61,368 nucleotides of DNA from RGIG7213 sp045124505 (GCA_045124505.1 JBGVLZ010000062.1:1-61368), one strand, 5' to 3'. Shown: positions 31,654 to 40,566, counted from the first letter of the stretch. Notes: a model not told the origin generated them from the sequence alone. Numbers and translations: made by a program.

Positions 31654-33535
31654 GATGAAAAACGGTATGCCTCCGAGAACAAATCCGTTCAAGACTTTAA
31701 CACGTGTTTTGCGCTTTGTCATTGAGGATTATCCGCTGTTGTGCTTCATTGTGTTTATCTGCCTTATCGTAAGTGCAGTCACAACGGCATACGGCACGAT
31801 GTTCTTTAAAACTCTTATTGCCGATTTTATTGAGCCTATGCTCGAAAACCCCGAAACGGCACCGACATATGCGGATCTTGCAAAAGAGCTTGCAAAGGTA
31901 GCCATAGCTTACGGTCTTGGAGTTCTTTCCGTGTTCGGCTCAAACAGACTTATGGTAAATATCTGTCAGGGCACGCTTAAAAAGATACGTGACAGAATGT
32001 TTGAGCATATGCAGAGACTCCCCATAAGATATTTTGATAAGACATCACACGGCGATATAATGAGCGTTTATACAAACGATACGGATACTCTCCGCCAGCT
32101 TATAAGCCAGAGTATTCCGAATATGATATCGTCCGTCGCAACGGTAATATCGTCCGTTGTTTCGATGATAATTCTTTCTCCGCTTCTTACGCTTATTGCG
32201 CTTTTTGTAGTGTTCGGTGCTATTGTTATCACGAGAATACTCGGCGGAAAAAGTGCGACATTCTTCCGTGCAACACAGAAAAATCTCGGTGCTGTCAACG
32301 GATATATCGAGGAAATGGCTGACGGTCAGAAGGTCGTTAAGGTCTTCAATTATGAGGATGATGCAATTGAAACGTTCAAACGCCTTAACGATGAGCTTTA
32401 TGTAACAACGAAAAACGCAAACGGCTTTGCAAATATCGTTATGCCTATCATGGGCAACCTCGGTTATCTCAATTACGTGCTTGTCGCTATTATAGGCGGT
32501 ATCATGGCAATAAACGGCTTCGGCGGATTCGGTGTAGAGTCGCTCGTTCCGTTTTTACAGTTCACAAGAACATTCAATATGCCGATAACACAGATATCAC
32601 AGCAGATAAACTCCATAATCATGGCTATGGCCGGTGCGGAAAGAATTTTTGCTGTTCTTGATGAGCCTGCAGAGCATGACGAGGGATATGTAACACTCGT
32701 AAACTGCAAGGAAGAAAACGGTAAGATCGTCGAAACGGAGGAACGCACAGGCAAATGGGCTTGGCGCCATCCCCATCAGGCTGACGGCACGGTAACTTAT
32801 ACACCTCTTGCGGGCGATGTCGTCTTCGACGGAGTTGATTTCGGTTATACCGATGATAAAATGGTGCTTCACGATATCAAGCTTTACGCACGCCCCGGTC
32901 AGAAGGTCGCATTTGTCGGCGCAACGGGCGCAGGTAAAACGACGATAACGAACCTTATCAACAGATTTTACGATATTCAGGACGGTAAAATACGTTACGA
33001 CGGTATCAATATAAATAAGATAAAGAAGGCTGATCTGCGCCGTTCTCTCGGCGTGGTGCTTCAGGAAACGCACCTTTTCACAGGTACTGTTGCCGATAAT
33101 ATACGTTACGGCAGACTTGATGCAACGGATGAAGAAATAGTTGCCGCAGCAAAGCTTGTCAATGCCGATTACTTCATCAGCCACCTGCCGCAAGGCTATA
33201 ACACGATGCTGACAGCAGACGGAGCAAGCCTTTCGCAGGGGCAAAGACAGCTTATCGCAATTGCACGTGCGGCAGTTGCCGACCCGCCTGTTCTGATACT
33301 TGACGAGGCAACGTCGAGCATCGACACAAGAACAGAAGCTATAGTTGCCGCAGGTATGGACAGTCTTATGAAGGGCAGAACGGTGTTCGTTATCGCACAC
33401 AGACTTTCAACAGTACAGAATTCCGACGTTATCATGGTGCTTGATAAGGGCAGAATAATCGAGCGCGGCACGCACGATGACCTTATTGCACAGGGCGGAA
33501 CGTACTACACGCTCTACAACGGCGGCAAAAAATAA
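31646..33535 (+). CDS. ABC exporter half-transporter, catalytic NBD subunit
   Basis: 629 residues, with an exporter TM domain (six helices, about 25-330), a 45-residue insertion ahead of the nucleotide-binding domain (TLVNCKEENGKIVETEERTGKWAW), Walker A GATGAGKTTITNL, signature LSQGQRQLIAIARA, Walker B VLILDEATSSID with catalytic Glu, and VIAHRLSTV with the switch His. The signature reads LSQGQ rather than LSGGQ, which faces the degenerate site of the partner. Together with the preceding gene it forms one heterodimeric exporter. AAAGGGGGCGG precedes the ATG. Confidence 0.94.
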   Translation: MNKMKNGMPPRTNPFKTLTRVLRFVIEDYPLLCFIVFICLIVSAVTTAYGTMFFKTLIADFIEPMLENPETAPTYADLAKELAKVAIAYGLGVLSVFGSNRLMVNICQGTLKKIRDRMFEHMQRLPIRYFDKTSHGDIMSVYTNDTDTLRQLISQSIPNMISSVATVISSVVSMIILSPLLTLIALFVVFGAIVITRILGGKSATFFRATQKNLGAVNGYIEEMADGQKVVKVFNYEDDAIETFKRLNDELYVTTKNANGFANIVMPIMGNLGYLNYVLVAIIGGIMAINGFGGFGVESLVPFLQFTRTFNMPITQISQQINSIIMAMAGAERIFAVLDEPAEHDEGYVTLVNCKEENGKIVETEERTGKWAWRHPHQADGTVTYTPLAGDVVFDGVDFGYTDDKMVLHDIKLYARPGQKVAFVGATGAGKTTITNLINRFYDIQDGKIRYDGININKIKKADLRRSLGVVLQETHLFTGTVADNIRYGRLDATDEEIVAAAKLVNADYFISHLPQGYNTMLTADGASLSQGQRQLIAIARAAVADPPVLILDEATSSIDTRTEAIVAAGMDSLMKGRTVFVIAHRLSTVQNSDVIMVLDKGRIIERGTHDDLIAQGGTYYTLYNGGKK

Positions 33536-33549
33536 ACAGTAAAATAAAT

Positions 33550-33909
33550 ATACAGGCGCCACCCCGAATATACAGACCGTAGGGGCGTGCATCGCACGTC
33601 CGTATTAAACGCCTTCTCCAGTGGGAGAAGGGGGACCGCGATAGCGGTGGATGAGGTGTCAAATTAAATGGTTTTAAAACGGCGGGAGCAAAATCTCGCT
33701 GCGGCTCGGTCACGTTCGGGTTCTGACATGCCGCCGGCATGTCATTCATTACCCTCACGCCGCTTCGCTACCCCGCCCTACGGCACCACCCCGAATGAAA
33801 CAAACATAAACGGATTTAAAAATGAAATGCCTTCGGCATGAAATGCGACGGTGCCGCCCTAAATGTTTGCTTTGCAAACATGAAATGTTATCCGCATGGC
33901 GGATAACAT
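33550..33909. repeat. Cassettes and four-hairpin ATG..CAT array
   Basis: GTGCATCGCAC palindrome, CCTTCTCC/GGAGAAGG with a GTGG loop (33612-33631), the long GGCGGG..CCCCGCC module (33681-33777) with GACATGCCG/CGGCATGTC inside, then four hairpins separated by GAA or TAA: ATGCC/GGCAT (33827-33839), GCGAC/GCCGC, ATGTTTGC/GCAAACAT (33863-33881) and ATGTTATCCGC/GCGGATAACAT (33885-33909). No gene is seen in the 416-base gap. Confidence 0.92.
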
Positions 33910-33918
33910 TATATACAA

Positions 33919-33947
33919 AATCCCCAAGAGGTGAACTCTTGGGGATT
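33919..33947. terminator. Bidirectional terminator, murA and ABC operon
   Basis: Perfect stem AATCCCCAAGAG (33919-33930) with CTCTTGGGGATT (33936-33947). On the minus strand it is followed by TTTTGTATAT, 5 bases after the murA stop. On the plus strand TTTTATTC follows. Confidence 0.9.
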
Positions 33948-33951
33948 TTAT

Positions 33952-35241
33952 TCAGTTTGCTTTTTCAAAATGAACGGAGTCGGGACGTGTGACTTCTTTT
34001 ATGTCTGCGCCGACTTCTCTCAATTTACCTACAATGTCTTCATATCCGCGCTTGATGTGATAGATATCATCTATCACGGTTCTGCCCTTTGCGGCAAGAC
34101 CTGAGATGATGACAGCCGCACCTGCACGCAGGTCAACTGCCCTTACAGGGGCTGCGGAAAATGTAACGGGGCCGTCCACGACAGCAACCTTTCCGTCAAC
34201 CTTTATTTTTGCGCCCATACGCTTCAATTCCTCAACATAGCGGAATCTCGTATCCCAGACGCTTTCCGTAAGTCTGCTCGTACCGCTGGCGAGGCACAAA
34301 AGTGCACACATCTGCGGATTCATATCCGTGGGAAATCCGGGATAAGGCATAGTTTTTATATTTACACTCGTAAGCTCACCGTCACGTGAAACGATAACGG
34401 CATCGTCAAGCTCCTCAACAGTGACACCCATTTCCTCAAGCTTTGCGCTTATGGATTCAAGGTGCTTGGGAATTACATTGTTTATTTTAAGACGTCCGCC
34501 CGTTGCCGCCGCAGCGATCATAAACGTGCCCGCCTCTATCATATCGGGGATTATTGCATACGTACAGCCGTGGAGGGCTTCAACACCCTTTATCTTTATA
34601 ACGTCAGTACCTGCGCCTGTTATCTTGGCACCGCATGTATTGAGGAAGTTTGCAAGGTCAACTATATGAGGCTCCCTTGCGGCATTTTCAATAACCGTTG
34701 TACCTCGTGCAAGCACGGCGGCGATGATTATGTTCATCGTTGCGCCGACGGAAACACCGTCGAAATACACTTGATTGCCTATCATGCCGTTTTCCGCAAC
34801 AGCTTCAACGTAACCGCCCTCGACCGTTACCTTTGCGCCGAGCGCTTCAAATCCCTTTATATGCTGGTCAATGGGGCGCACACCGAAATCACATCCGCCG
34901 GGGCATCCGACAGAAGCACGGTGAAATCTTCCAAGCTCCGCACCGATAAGATAATATGATGCACGCATTTTGCGCACAAGCTCATATGGTGAAGTACCGC
35001 ATTTGCAGTTTGTGCAGTTTACCTGTATCGTTGTTTTTGAAAGACGCTTAACAACAGCGCCCATGCTTTCAAGTATCTCAAACGATGCGTTGACATCGCT
35101 TATATTAGGCAGGTTTTCGATCGTACAGGTATCCTTTACAAGCAAGCAGGAAAGAATAACTCCTACTGCGGCATTCTTCATTCCACTGACTTCTATTTCG
35201 CCGAACAGCTTATTTCCGCCGTTTATAATAATATTCTCCAT
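33952..35241 (-). CDS. murA: UDP-N-acetylglucosamine 1-carboxyvinyltransferase
   Basis: First committed enzyme of peptidoglycan synthesis, transferring enolpyruvyl from PEP to UDP-GlcNAc. About 429 residues from the ATG at 35241 (MENIIINGGNKLFGEIEVSGMKNAAVG, standard N-terminus); the reading frame continues upstream to 35325 without a ribosome binding site. Active-site loop is VGCPGGCDFGVRPIDQH; the Cys after PGG is the fosfomycin-sensitive catalytic Cys. Later motifs: GVPTDMNPQM-like GFPTDMNPQMCALL and ETVWDTRF-type ESVWDTRFRYVEELKRMGA. Monocistronic with a strong terminator. Confidence 0.96.
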   Translation of the reverse strand: MENIIINGGNKLFGEIEVSGMKNAAVGVILSCLLVKDTCTIENLPNISDVNASFEILESMGAVVKRLSKTTIQVNCTNCKCGTSPYELVRKMRASYYLIGAELGRFHRASVGCPGGCDFGVRPIDQHIKGFEALGAKVTVEGGYVEAVAENGMIGNQVYFDGVSVGATMNIIIAAVLARGTTVIENAAREPHIVDLANFLNTCGAKITGAGTDVIKIKGVEALHGCTYAIIPDMIEAGTFMIAAAATGGRLKINNVIPKHLESISAKLEEMGVTVEELDDAVIVSRDGELTSVNIKTMPYPGFPTDMNPQMCALLCLASGTSRLTESVWDTRFRYVEELKRMGAKIKVDGKVAVVDGPVTFSAAPVRAVDLRAGAAVIISGLAAKGRTVIDDIYHIKRGYEDIVGKLREVGADIKEVTRPDSVHFEKAN

Positions 35242-35519
35242 AAAAAGTCCGTTTCCCGACAGCAAAACGTAATATATATACAGGTGCACGCAAGCCGCCG
35301 TGTTACGGCACCGTGAAAAAAGCATAAAAATACATTCTACATAACTATACCATATTTGTATTATTTTTAAAAGGGGCAGTTAGATAAATTAACGATTATT
35401 TTACATATTATAGGTTATAAAATTCCTTCTGCGTGAGTTTGTGTTCTGATGAAGTGTAATTTTAATTTTAAAGAGAAAGGAGGAACAGAATTTCATATTG
35501 TCCGTTTCAACCCCATTTT
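35242..35519. other. AT-rich gap with an orphan ribosome binding site
   Basis: Upstream of murA (minus strand) and before the repeats. It is AT-rich and holds no ORF I would call. On the plus strand AAAGGAGG at 35476-35483 is a very strong ribosome-binding sequence, but no ATG, GTG or TTG follows at a suitable distance; the first TTG is at 35498, 14 bases away, and its frame runs straight into repeats. This may be the 5' stub of a gene displaced by repeat insertion. Confidence 0.4.
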
Positions 35520-35534
35520 TCTTTATTAAAATCA

Positions 35535-36080
35535 ACAAACATACCGCCCACGGCGGTGCGCCCTATGCCCGTGGCGGCTCGTACCGAGCCGAGGGGGGCG
35601 GGCAGGGCGCCGTTTTTTTTACCCATTTATTCTCGTTTCATACGGGACGTCGAGGACGTCGTCCCCTACGGAAGGCGTTTAATGCGGACGTGCGATGCAC
35701 GCCCCTACGGAAGGCGTTTAATACGGTGCATTCGTGAATGCCCCCTACGGTTTGTATATTCGTGGTGGTGCCTGTAGGGGGAAAATAGATAATAGATAAT
35801 AGATAATAGAGAAAAGAGAATAGATAATAGATGTTGTAGGGGACGGCGTTTAATTCGTGGTGGTGCCGTAGGGCGGGTAGCGAAGCAGCGTGAGGGTAAT
35901 GAATGACATGCCGGTGGCATGTCAGAACCCGAACGTGACCGAGCCGCAGCGAGATTTTGCTCCCGCCGTTTCAAACACATTTAATCTGACACCTCATCCA
36001 CCGCTATCGCGGTCCCCCTTCTCCCGCTGGAGAAGGCGTTTATTGCGGACGTGCATGCACGCCCATACGGAAGGCTGTTC
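35535..36080. repeat. Large repeat mosaic between murA and rpsU
   Basis: In order: a reversed nested-hairpin module with CGGCTCG/CGAGCCG and GGCGCC (about 35538-35613) related to 51774-51828; GGGACGTCGAGGACGTCGTCCCC (about 35643-35665) ; GTGCGATGCAC (about 35690); GTGCATTCGTGAATGCCCC (35718-35736); GATAATA microsatellite (35785-35832); a reversed long module GGGCGGGTAGCG..CTCCCGCC (35871-35967) containing GACATGCC/GGCATGTC; reversed GACACCTCATCC-ACCGCTATCGCGGT-CCTTCTCC hairpin (about 35988-36033); and a final damaged GTGCATGCAC. No gene is seen. Confidence 0.9.
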
Positions 36081-36133
36081 AATTAATTTTATTATATTAT
36101 CTTGCTTTATTTTTGTTACACCCTGAAAATGCA

Positions 36134-36169
36134 AAAGCACTTATGATACGTTTGTACCATAAGTGCTTT
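36134..36169 (-). terminator. Terminator of rpsU
   Basis: Perfect stem AAAGCACTTATG (36134-36145) with CATAAGTGCTTT (36158-36169). On the minus strand it is followed by TTTTGCATTTTC. About 30 bases after the rpsU stop. Confidence 0.88.
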
Positions 36170-36200
36170 AAGTTCAAGTTTAAAAGCTTTGGTGTACGAA

Positions 36201-36377
36201 TTACTTGTACTTGCGCTTTCTTGCCGCTTCGGACTTCTTCTTACGCTTTACGCTGGGCTTTTCGTAATGCTCCCTCTTGCGAAGCTCCGTAAGAACTCCT
36301 GAACGTGCACACTGTCTTTTAAATCTGCGAAGAGCACTGTCAAGTGTTTCGTTTTCTTTAACTCTGACTTCTGCCAT
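36201..36377 (-). CDS. rpsU: 30S ribosomal protein S21
   Basis: 58-residue bS21, too short for many ORF filters. Translation begins MAEVRVKENETLDSALRRF, continues KRQCARSGVLTELRKREHYE and ends KPSVKRKKKSEAARKRKYK, all family-typical: the basic tail and the RRFKR..(C)..G motif are clear. AAGGGAGGG lies 6-7 bases before the ATG. A perfect consensus promoter lies at 36416-36444 and a terminator follows, so it is monocistronic. S21 is needed for initiation on 16S rRNA with Shine-Dalgarno contacts. Confidence 0.97.
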   Translation of the reverse strand: MAEVRVKENETLDSALRRFKRQCARSGVLTELRKREHYEKPSVKRKKKSEAARKRKYK

Positions 36378-36415
36378 TTCATTCCCTCCCTTCGCATTTA
36401 AACCATCTGCGCATT

Positions 36416-36444
36416 ATTATATAACGAAAACGCTAAATTGTCAA
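36416..36444 (-). promoter_or_regulatory. Perfect sigma-A promoter of rpsU
   Basis: Minus strand TTGACA (36444-36439), 17-base spacer, TATAAT (36421-36416). Predicted start near 36409, about 32 bases before the rpsU ATG. Lies 50-75 bases after the leuS stop. Confidence 0.9.
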
Positions 36445-36494
36445 GTATTTTTTTCTATTTTTTTCAGAAAATGCGACAAAAATGTGACAGATGC

Positions 36495-38897
36495 TTATTT
36501 TACAACGATGTTGAATATTTTTCCGGGTACGTAAATTTCCTTAACTACTGTTTTACCCGTAATAAGCTCTGCAATTCTTTCGTTTGCCATAACTGCCGCC
36601 ATAGCGGTATCCTTATCGCAGTCCTTCGGAATTGTAACAGTTCCTCTCATTTTACCGTTGACCTGAACACCTATCTCAACTGTGCTGTCAACTGTCTTTG
36701 CTTCGTCAAATTCGGGCCACTTTGCATATGAGCAGAAGCCTTCGCCGCCGAAGTATTCCCAAAGCTCCTCGCAAAGGTGGGGTGCAAAGGGGCAAAGAAG
36801 TGTTACAAATGTCATAGCTTCGTCCTTTGTAAGCGAACCGTTATCGGATATCTCATTCAAAAGGCTCATCATAGCGGCAATAGCCGTATTGAACTTCATA
36901 TTGTCGATATCCTCTGTAACCTTCTTTATCGTCTTGTGGAACGATACCTCAAGCTTCGGTGTTATGCCCTCACCCTTGACCATGTCGGGGATGGATGCAA
37001 CTCTTTCCAAAAATCTCTTACAACCCTTGATGCTTGCCTGTGACCAGGGTGCGGACTTTTCAAAGTCGCCTATAAACATTTCGTAAAGACGGAGTGAGTC
37101 AGCGCCGTAATCTCTTACGATATCATCGGGATTGATAACATTTCCTCTCGACTTTGACATCTTTTCGCCGTTTTCGCCGAGGATCATGCCGTGCGCTGTA
37201 CGCTTCTTGTACGGCTCCTTGCAGGAAAGCACGCCGATATCATAAAGGAACTTTGCCCAGAAACGTGAATAAAGCAGGTGAAGCGTTACATGCTCCATAC
37301 CGCCGTTGTACCAGTCAACGGGCATCCAATAGTCAAGCGCTTCCTTTGCGGCAAGTGCATCGTTGTTCTTCGGATCGCAGTAGCGTAAGAAGTACCATGA
37401 TGAGCCTGCCCAGTTAGGCATTGTGTCTGTTTCTCTCGTTGCGTGTCCGCCGCAAGCGGGGCACGTTGTGTTTACCCAATCCGTCGCCTTTGCCAAGGGG
37501 GATTCGCCTGTGTCCGTAGGCTCATACGCTTCAACATCGGGAAGCGTTAAGGGAAGCTGATCCTCGGGGATCGGCACCCAGCCGCACTTTTCACAGTATA
37601 CAAGCGGCACGGGCTCACCCCAATATCTCTGACGGGAGAATACCCAGTCACGGAGCTTATAGTTAGTCTTCTTTTCGCCTATGCCTTTTTCTGTCAAGAA
37701 CTTGATTATTGCTTCCTTTGCTTCTGCTACCTGCAAGCCGTCAAGGAATCCGGAGTTGACCATTGTGCCTGTTTCAACGTCTGTGAACGCTTCGTTCTGA
37801 ACGTCACCGCCTGCAACGACCTCAATTATGGGAAGGTCGAATTTCTTTGCAAAATCCCAGTCACGTGTGTCATGTGCGGGAACAGCCATGATAGCGCCCG
37901 TGCCGTATGTAGCAAGCACGTAGTCGGAAACGAATATCGGAATTTCCTTGCCGTTTACGGGGTTAATTGCCTTGACACCGTCAAGCATAACACCTGTTTT
38001 GTCCTTTACAAGCTCTGTTCTTTCAAAGTCGGACTTCTTTGCGGCATCTTCCTTGTATTTGATGATATCATCGTAGTTTTTAAGCGAGGACTTCCACTTT
38101 TCAACGAGTGCGTGTTCAGGTGCGATAACCATATAAGTTGCACCGAAAAGCGTGTCGGGGCGTGTTGTATAGACCGTTATCGTATCGCCCTCTGTTGTTT
38201 CAAACTTGACCTCCGCACCGTAGGAGCGTCCTATCCAGTTGATCTCCTGTGTCTTTACTCTTTCAATAAAGTCAAGTCCTTCAAGGTCGTCAATGAGTCT
38301 GTCTGCATACTCAGTAATTTTGAGCATCCACTGACTCTTGACCTTTCTGATTACTTCAGATCCGCAACGCTCACAAACGCCGTTTACAACCTCTTCGTTT
38401 GCCAAAACTACCTTACATGATGTACAGAAGTTAACGGACATTTCCTTTTTGTAAGCCAAGCCCTTTTTATAAAGCTGGAGGAATATCCACTGTGTCCATT
38501 TTACGTAGTTCGGGTCTGTTGTGTCGATCTCACGTGACCAGTCAAAGGAAAGACCGAGCATTTTAAGCTGCTTTTTGAATTTTGCGACGTTTACTTCCGT
38601 AACCTTTGCAGGGTGGATCTTGTTTTTGATAGCGTAGTTTTCAGTCGGCAGACCGAAAGCGTCCCAGCCCATCGGGAAAAGAACATTGTAGCCCTGCATA
38701 CGCTTTTTACGTGAAACGATGTCAAGCGCCGTGTAAGGACGGGGATGTCCTATGTGAAGGCCCTGTCCCGACGGATAGGGGAACTCGATAAGCGCATAAT
38801 ATTTGGGAAGCGTATAATCGTTCTTCGCTTCAAAAGCGTGGTTTTCTTCCCATCTGTCCTGCCATTTTTTCTCAATACCTGTGTAATCGTATTTCAT
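36495..38897 (-). CDS. leuS: Leucine--tRNA ligase
   Basis: Class I synthetase, 800 residues, standard bacterial length. HIGH motif in SGQGLHIGHPRPYTALDI (about 43-60), zinc-finger-like CEKCGWVP and CTSCKVVL..CERCGSEV segments, editing domain with TTRPDTLFGATYMVIAPEH (about 238-256; Thr-rich editing site) and GTGAIMAVPAHDTRDWDFA, KMSKSRGNV at about 573-581, and the C-terminal anticodon-binding and ubiquitin-like parts ending VKEIYVPGKIFNIVVK. Nineteen bases after rsfS; last gene of the rnc operon. No T-box leader is seen in the short gap. Confidence 0.96.
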   Translation of the reverse strand: MKYDYTGIEKKWQDRWEENHAFEAKNDYTLPKYYALIEFPYPSGQGLHIGHPRPYTALDIVSRKKRMQGYNVLFPMGWDAFGLPTENYAIKNKIHPAKVTEVNVAKFKKQLKMLGLSFDWSREIDTTDPNYVKWTQWIFLQLYKKGLAYKKEMSVNFCTSCKVVLANEEVVNGVCERCGSEVIRKVKSQWMLKITEYADRLIDDLEGLDFIERVKTQEINWIGRSYGAEVKFETTEGDTITVYTTRPDTLFGATYMVIAPEHALVEKWKSSLKNYDDIIKYKEDAAKKSDFERTELVKDKTGVMLDGVKAINPVNGKEIPIFVSDYVLATYGTGAIMAVPAHDTRDWDFAKKFDLPIIEVVAGGDVQNEAFTDVETGTMVNSGFLDGLQVAEAKEAIIKFLTEKGIGEKKTNYKLRDWVFSRQRYWGEPVPLVYCEKCGWVPIPEDQLPLTLPDVEAYEPTDTGESPLAKATDWVNTTCPACGGHATRETDTMPNWAGSSWYFLRYCDPKNNDALAAKEALDYWMPVDWYNGGMEHVTLHLLYSRFWAKFLYDIGVLSCKEPYKKRTAHGMILGENGEKMSKSRGNVINPDDIVRDYGADSLRLYEMFIGDFEKSAPWSQASIKGCKRFLERVASIPDMVKGEGITPKLEVSFHKTIKKVTEDIDNMKFNTAIAAMMSLLNEISDNGSLTKDEAMTFVTLLCPFAPHLCEELWEYFGGEGFCSYAKWPEFDEAKTVDSTVEIGVQVNGKMRGTVTIPKDCDKDTAMAAVMANERIAELITGKTVVKEIYVPGKIFNIVVK

Positions 38898-38916
38898 TAT
38901 TTTTACCTTCCTTAGG

Positions 38917-39333
38917 TTATTCTTCGCTGTTTATTGCAAGCTCGGTAGTGTCACCCCAAAGCTTATCAAGCTTATAAAATTCTCTTGCTGATTTGATGAA
39001 TATGTGTACGATGACCGATGAAAAATCAAGCACCGACCATTCGCCTCTGCCCATGCCGTCTGTATGTGCGGGGGGAGTGTTGCAGAGTGTCATCTGATAT
39101 TCAAGCTCATCGGCAAGCGACTTTACCTGCGTTGTGGAATTTGCCGTGCAGATAACGAAATAGTCGGCAATTACCGTGCGTGAATGTACTTCAAGCAGCT
39201 TTATATCTCCGCCCTTTTTAACGTCAAGTATATTTACTATCTTATCCGCTATTTTTTTCGGTTCTGCACCTGTCAGATCTTCGGGAACTATCTGAAGATC
39301 ATTTTCGCTGATGTTTTCAAACAGATTTTCCAT
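38917..39333 (-). CDS. rsfS: Ribosomal silencing factor RsfS
   Basis: 138-residue RsfS/Iojap protein, which binds uL14 on the 50S subunit and blocks subunit joining during starvation. Family motifs: LLEVHSRTVIADYFVICTANSTTQVKSLADELEYQM (about 44-79), then GMGRGEWSVLDFSSVIVHIFIKSAREFYKLDKLWGD. The N-terminal 25 residues are acidic and variable. It starts two bases after the yqeK stop and lies directly upstream of leuS. Confidence 0.94.
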   Translation of the reverse strand: MENLFENISENDLQIVPEDLTGAEPKKIADKIVNILDVKKGGDIKLLEVHSRTVIADYFVICTANSTTQVKSLADELEYQMTLCNTPPAHTDGMGRGEWSVLDFSSVIVHIFIKSAREFYKLDKLWGDTTELAINSEE

Positions 39334-39335
39334 AT

Positions 39336-39974
39336 TTATATTTTCCTTTCGGGGTTTTGTATCTTTATCATGTCATCACGCCCGCGCAGAGTTGCAGGGT
39401 GAATGAATCCGCCCTTCTTACTAAGAAAGCTTATAGTATTATCGTAAGCCATAAGCACGGCTTTGTCAAGATGTTTTTGCATATTTCCGTCATAACATTC
39501 GTTAAAAAAGAAGTGATTTAAGGCACGGCAGTGTTCATTTTTCCGTTTCGGCTCAATATAATCAGCCAAAAATACGATCTTTTCGTAAATGCTCATACCG
39601 GCTTCCCCTGTGCAGTGACGGGAAATTGCACCGTATACCGTGGGGCACACAGCCCCCTTCAACAGCTCACGTGCGTACGGTGCGCCCGTTATCTGATGCA
39701 GTACCTCATCTGCACGTTTATCATCGTCACTTAAAACGATTCCGTTTCTTTCACAAATCTGAAAATGTTCAGATTTAGTTTTTTCCTTAGTTATATCGTG
39801 TAAATAAGATGCTGTGACTGTTTTTCGTGTTTCTTTATACGAAAGATTTAAAATCTGACATATTTCATACGCTGTTTTTGCAACGGACACAACGTGAGAA
39901 AGTCTTTTTTCCGACAGCTCACGTGATGCTGTTTTATGAAGCTCATTTATATAATCAAGTTCTGTAAAGTCCAT
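39336..39974 (-). CDS. yqeK: YqeK HD-domain hydrolase
   Basis: 212-residue HD-domain phosphohydrolase of the YqeK family, described as a symmetric Ap4A hydrolase in Firmicutes. HD motif: LSHVVSVAKTA (His, about residue 24), ASYLHDITKEK (His-Asp, about 53-54) and a late FLADYIEPKRKNE (Asp, about 137). The 5' end overlaps nadD by 20 bases. nadD-yqeK-rsfS is a conserved Firmicutes trio. Confidence 0.93.
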   Translation of the reverse strand: MDFTELDYINELHKTASRELSEKRLSHVVSVAKTAYEICQILNLSYKETRKTVTASYLHDITKEKTKSEHFQICERNGIVLSDDDKRADEVLHQITGAPYARELLKGAVCPTVYGAISRHCTGEAGMSIYEKIVFLADYIEPKRKNEHCRALNHFFFNECYDGNMQKHLDKAVLMAYDNTISFLSKKGGFIHPATLRGRDDMIKIQNPERKI

Positions 39975-40566
39975 GTTCGTTTATATATTCAAGTACTTCT
40001 TTCGATACTTTTTTTGATATATTCCTTCCGTTTTTTACGTCATTTCTGATCTCTGTTGACGACATTTCGTAAGGCGGATAGACGGGTGTCATGATGCGTG
40101 CGGAAAACCTTTTTTCGTATTCCGCTTTTTTTTCGTTTATCCTCTGCAGGATCTCGCCGCCGTCATCTCTCGGAAAGCATACAACGGTACAAAGGGAGAA
40201 TATTTCATAAGGACCCTTCCACTCATCAAGCGTTAAAAACATATCGTCGCCGACGAGTAAGAAAAGCTCATTATCCTCCGTTTTGAAGTGGCGAAGCGTG
40301 TCCTTTGTATAGCTTACCCCTTCTTTTTCTATCTCATAATCGGAAACCGTAGCTTTTTTTATCTTTCCGAAGGCAAGACGTGCCATCTCAAGCCTCATGT
40401 CGGGATCGTCATCGCCTCTGACCTGCTTGTGCGGAGGGGTATAAGTGACGGTAATTAACAGCTCATCAAGTCTTGCACATTTTATAAAATGGCGTGCCGC
40501 CTTTACGTGGCCGTTGTGCGGCGGGGCAAATGTTCCGCCGTAGATGCCTATCCGTTTCTTCCTCAT
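39955..40566 (-). CDS. nadD: Nicotinate-nucleotide adenylyltransferase
   Basis: NAD synthesis enzyme adenylating nicotinate mononucleotide. 203 residues with the nucleotidyltransferase motif GIYGGTFAPPHNGHVKAA (about 7-24, HxGH), VTYTPPHK, LLVGDDMFLTLDEWK, and C-terminal SSTEIRNDVKNGRNISKKV (ISSTxIR). Overlaps yhbY by four bases and yqeK by 20. Confidence 0.95.
   Translation of the reverse strand: MRKKRIGIYGGTFAPPHNGHVKAARHFIKCARLDELLITVTYTPPHKQVRGDDDPDMRLEMARLAFGKIKKATVSDYEIEKEGVSYTKDTLRHFKTEDNELFLLVGDDMFLTLDEWKGPYEIFSLCTVVCFPRDDGGEILQRINEKKAEYEKRFSARIMTPVYPPYEMSSTEIRNDVKNGRNISKKVSKEVLEYINEHGLYRT

Noticed and set aside
35556..36126. Open frames over the repeats (for example 25757-25945, 33483-33758, 35556-35777, 35890-36126, 14276-14551) that share peptide phrases
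   Set aside because: They recur only because the palindrome cassettes recur; frames differ between copies, there are no ribosome binding sites and paired arm changes are those of structure, not of protein.
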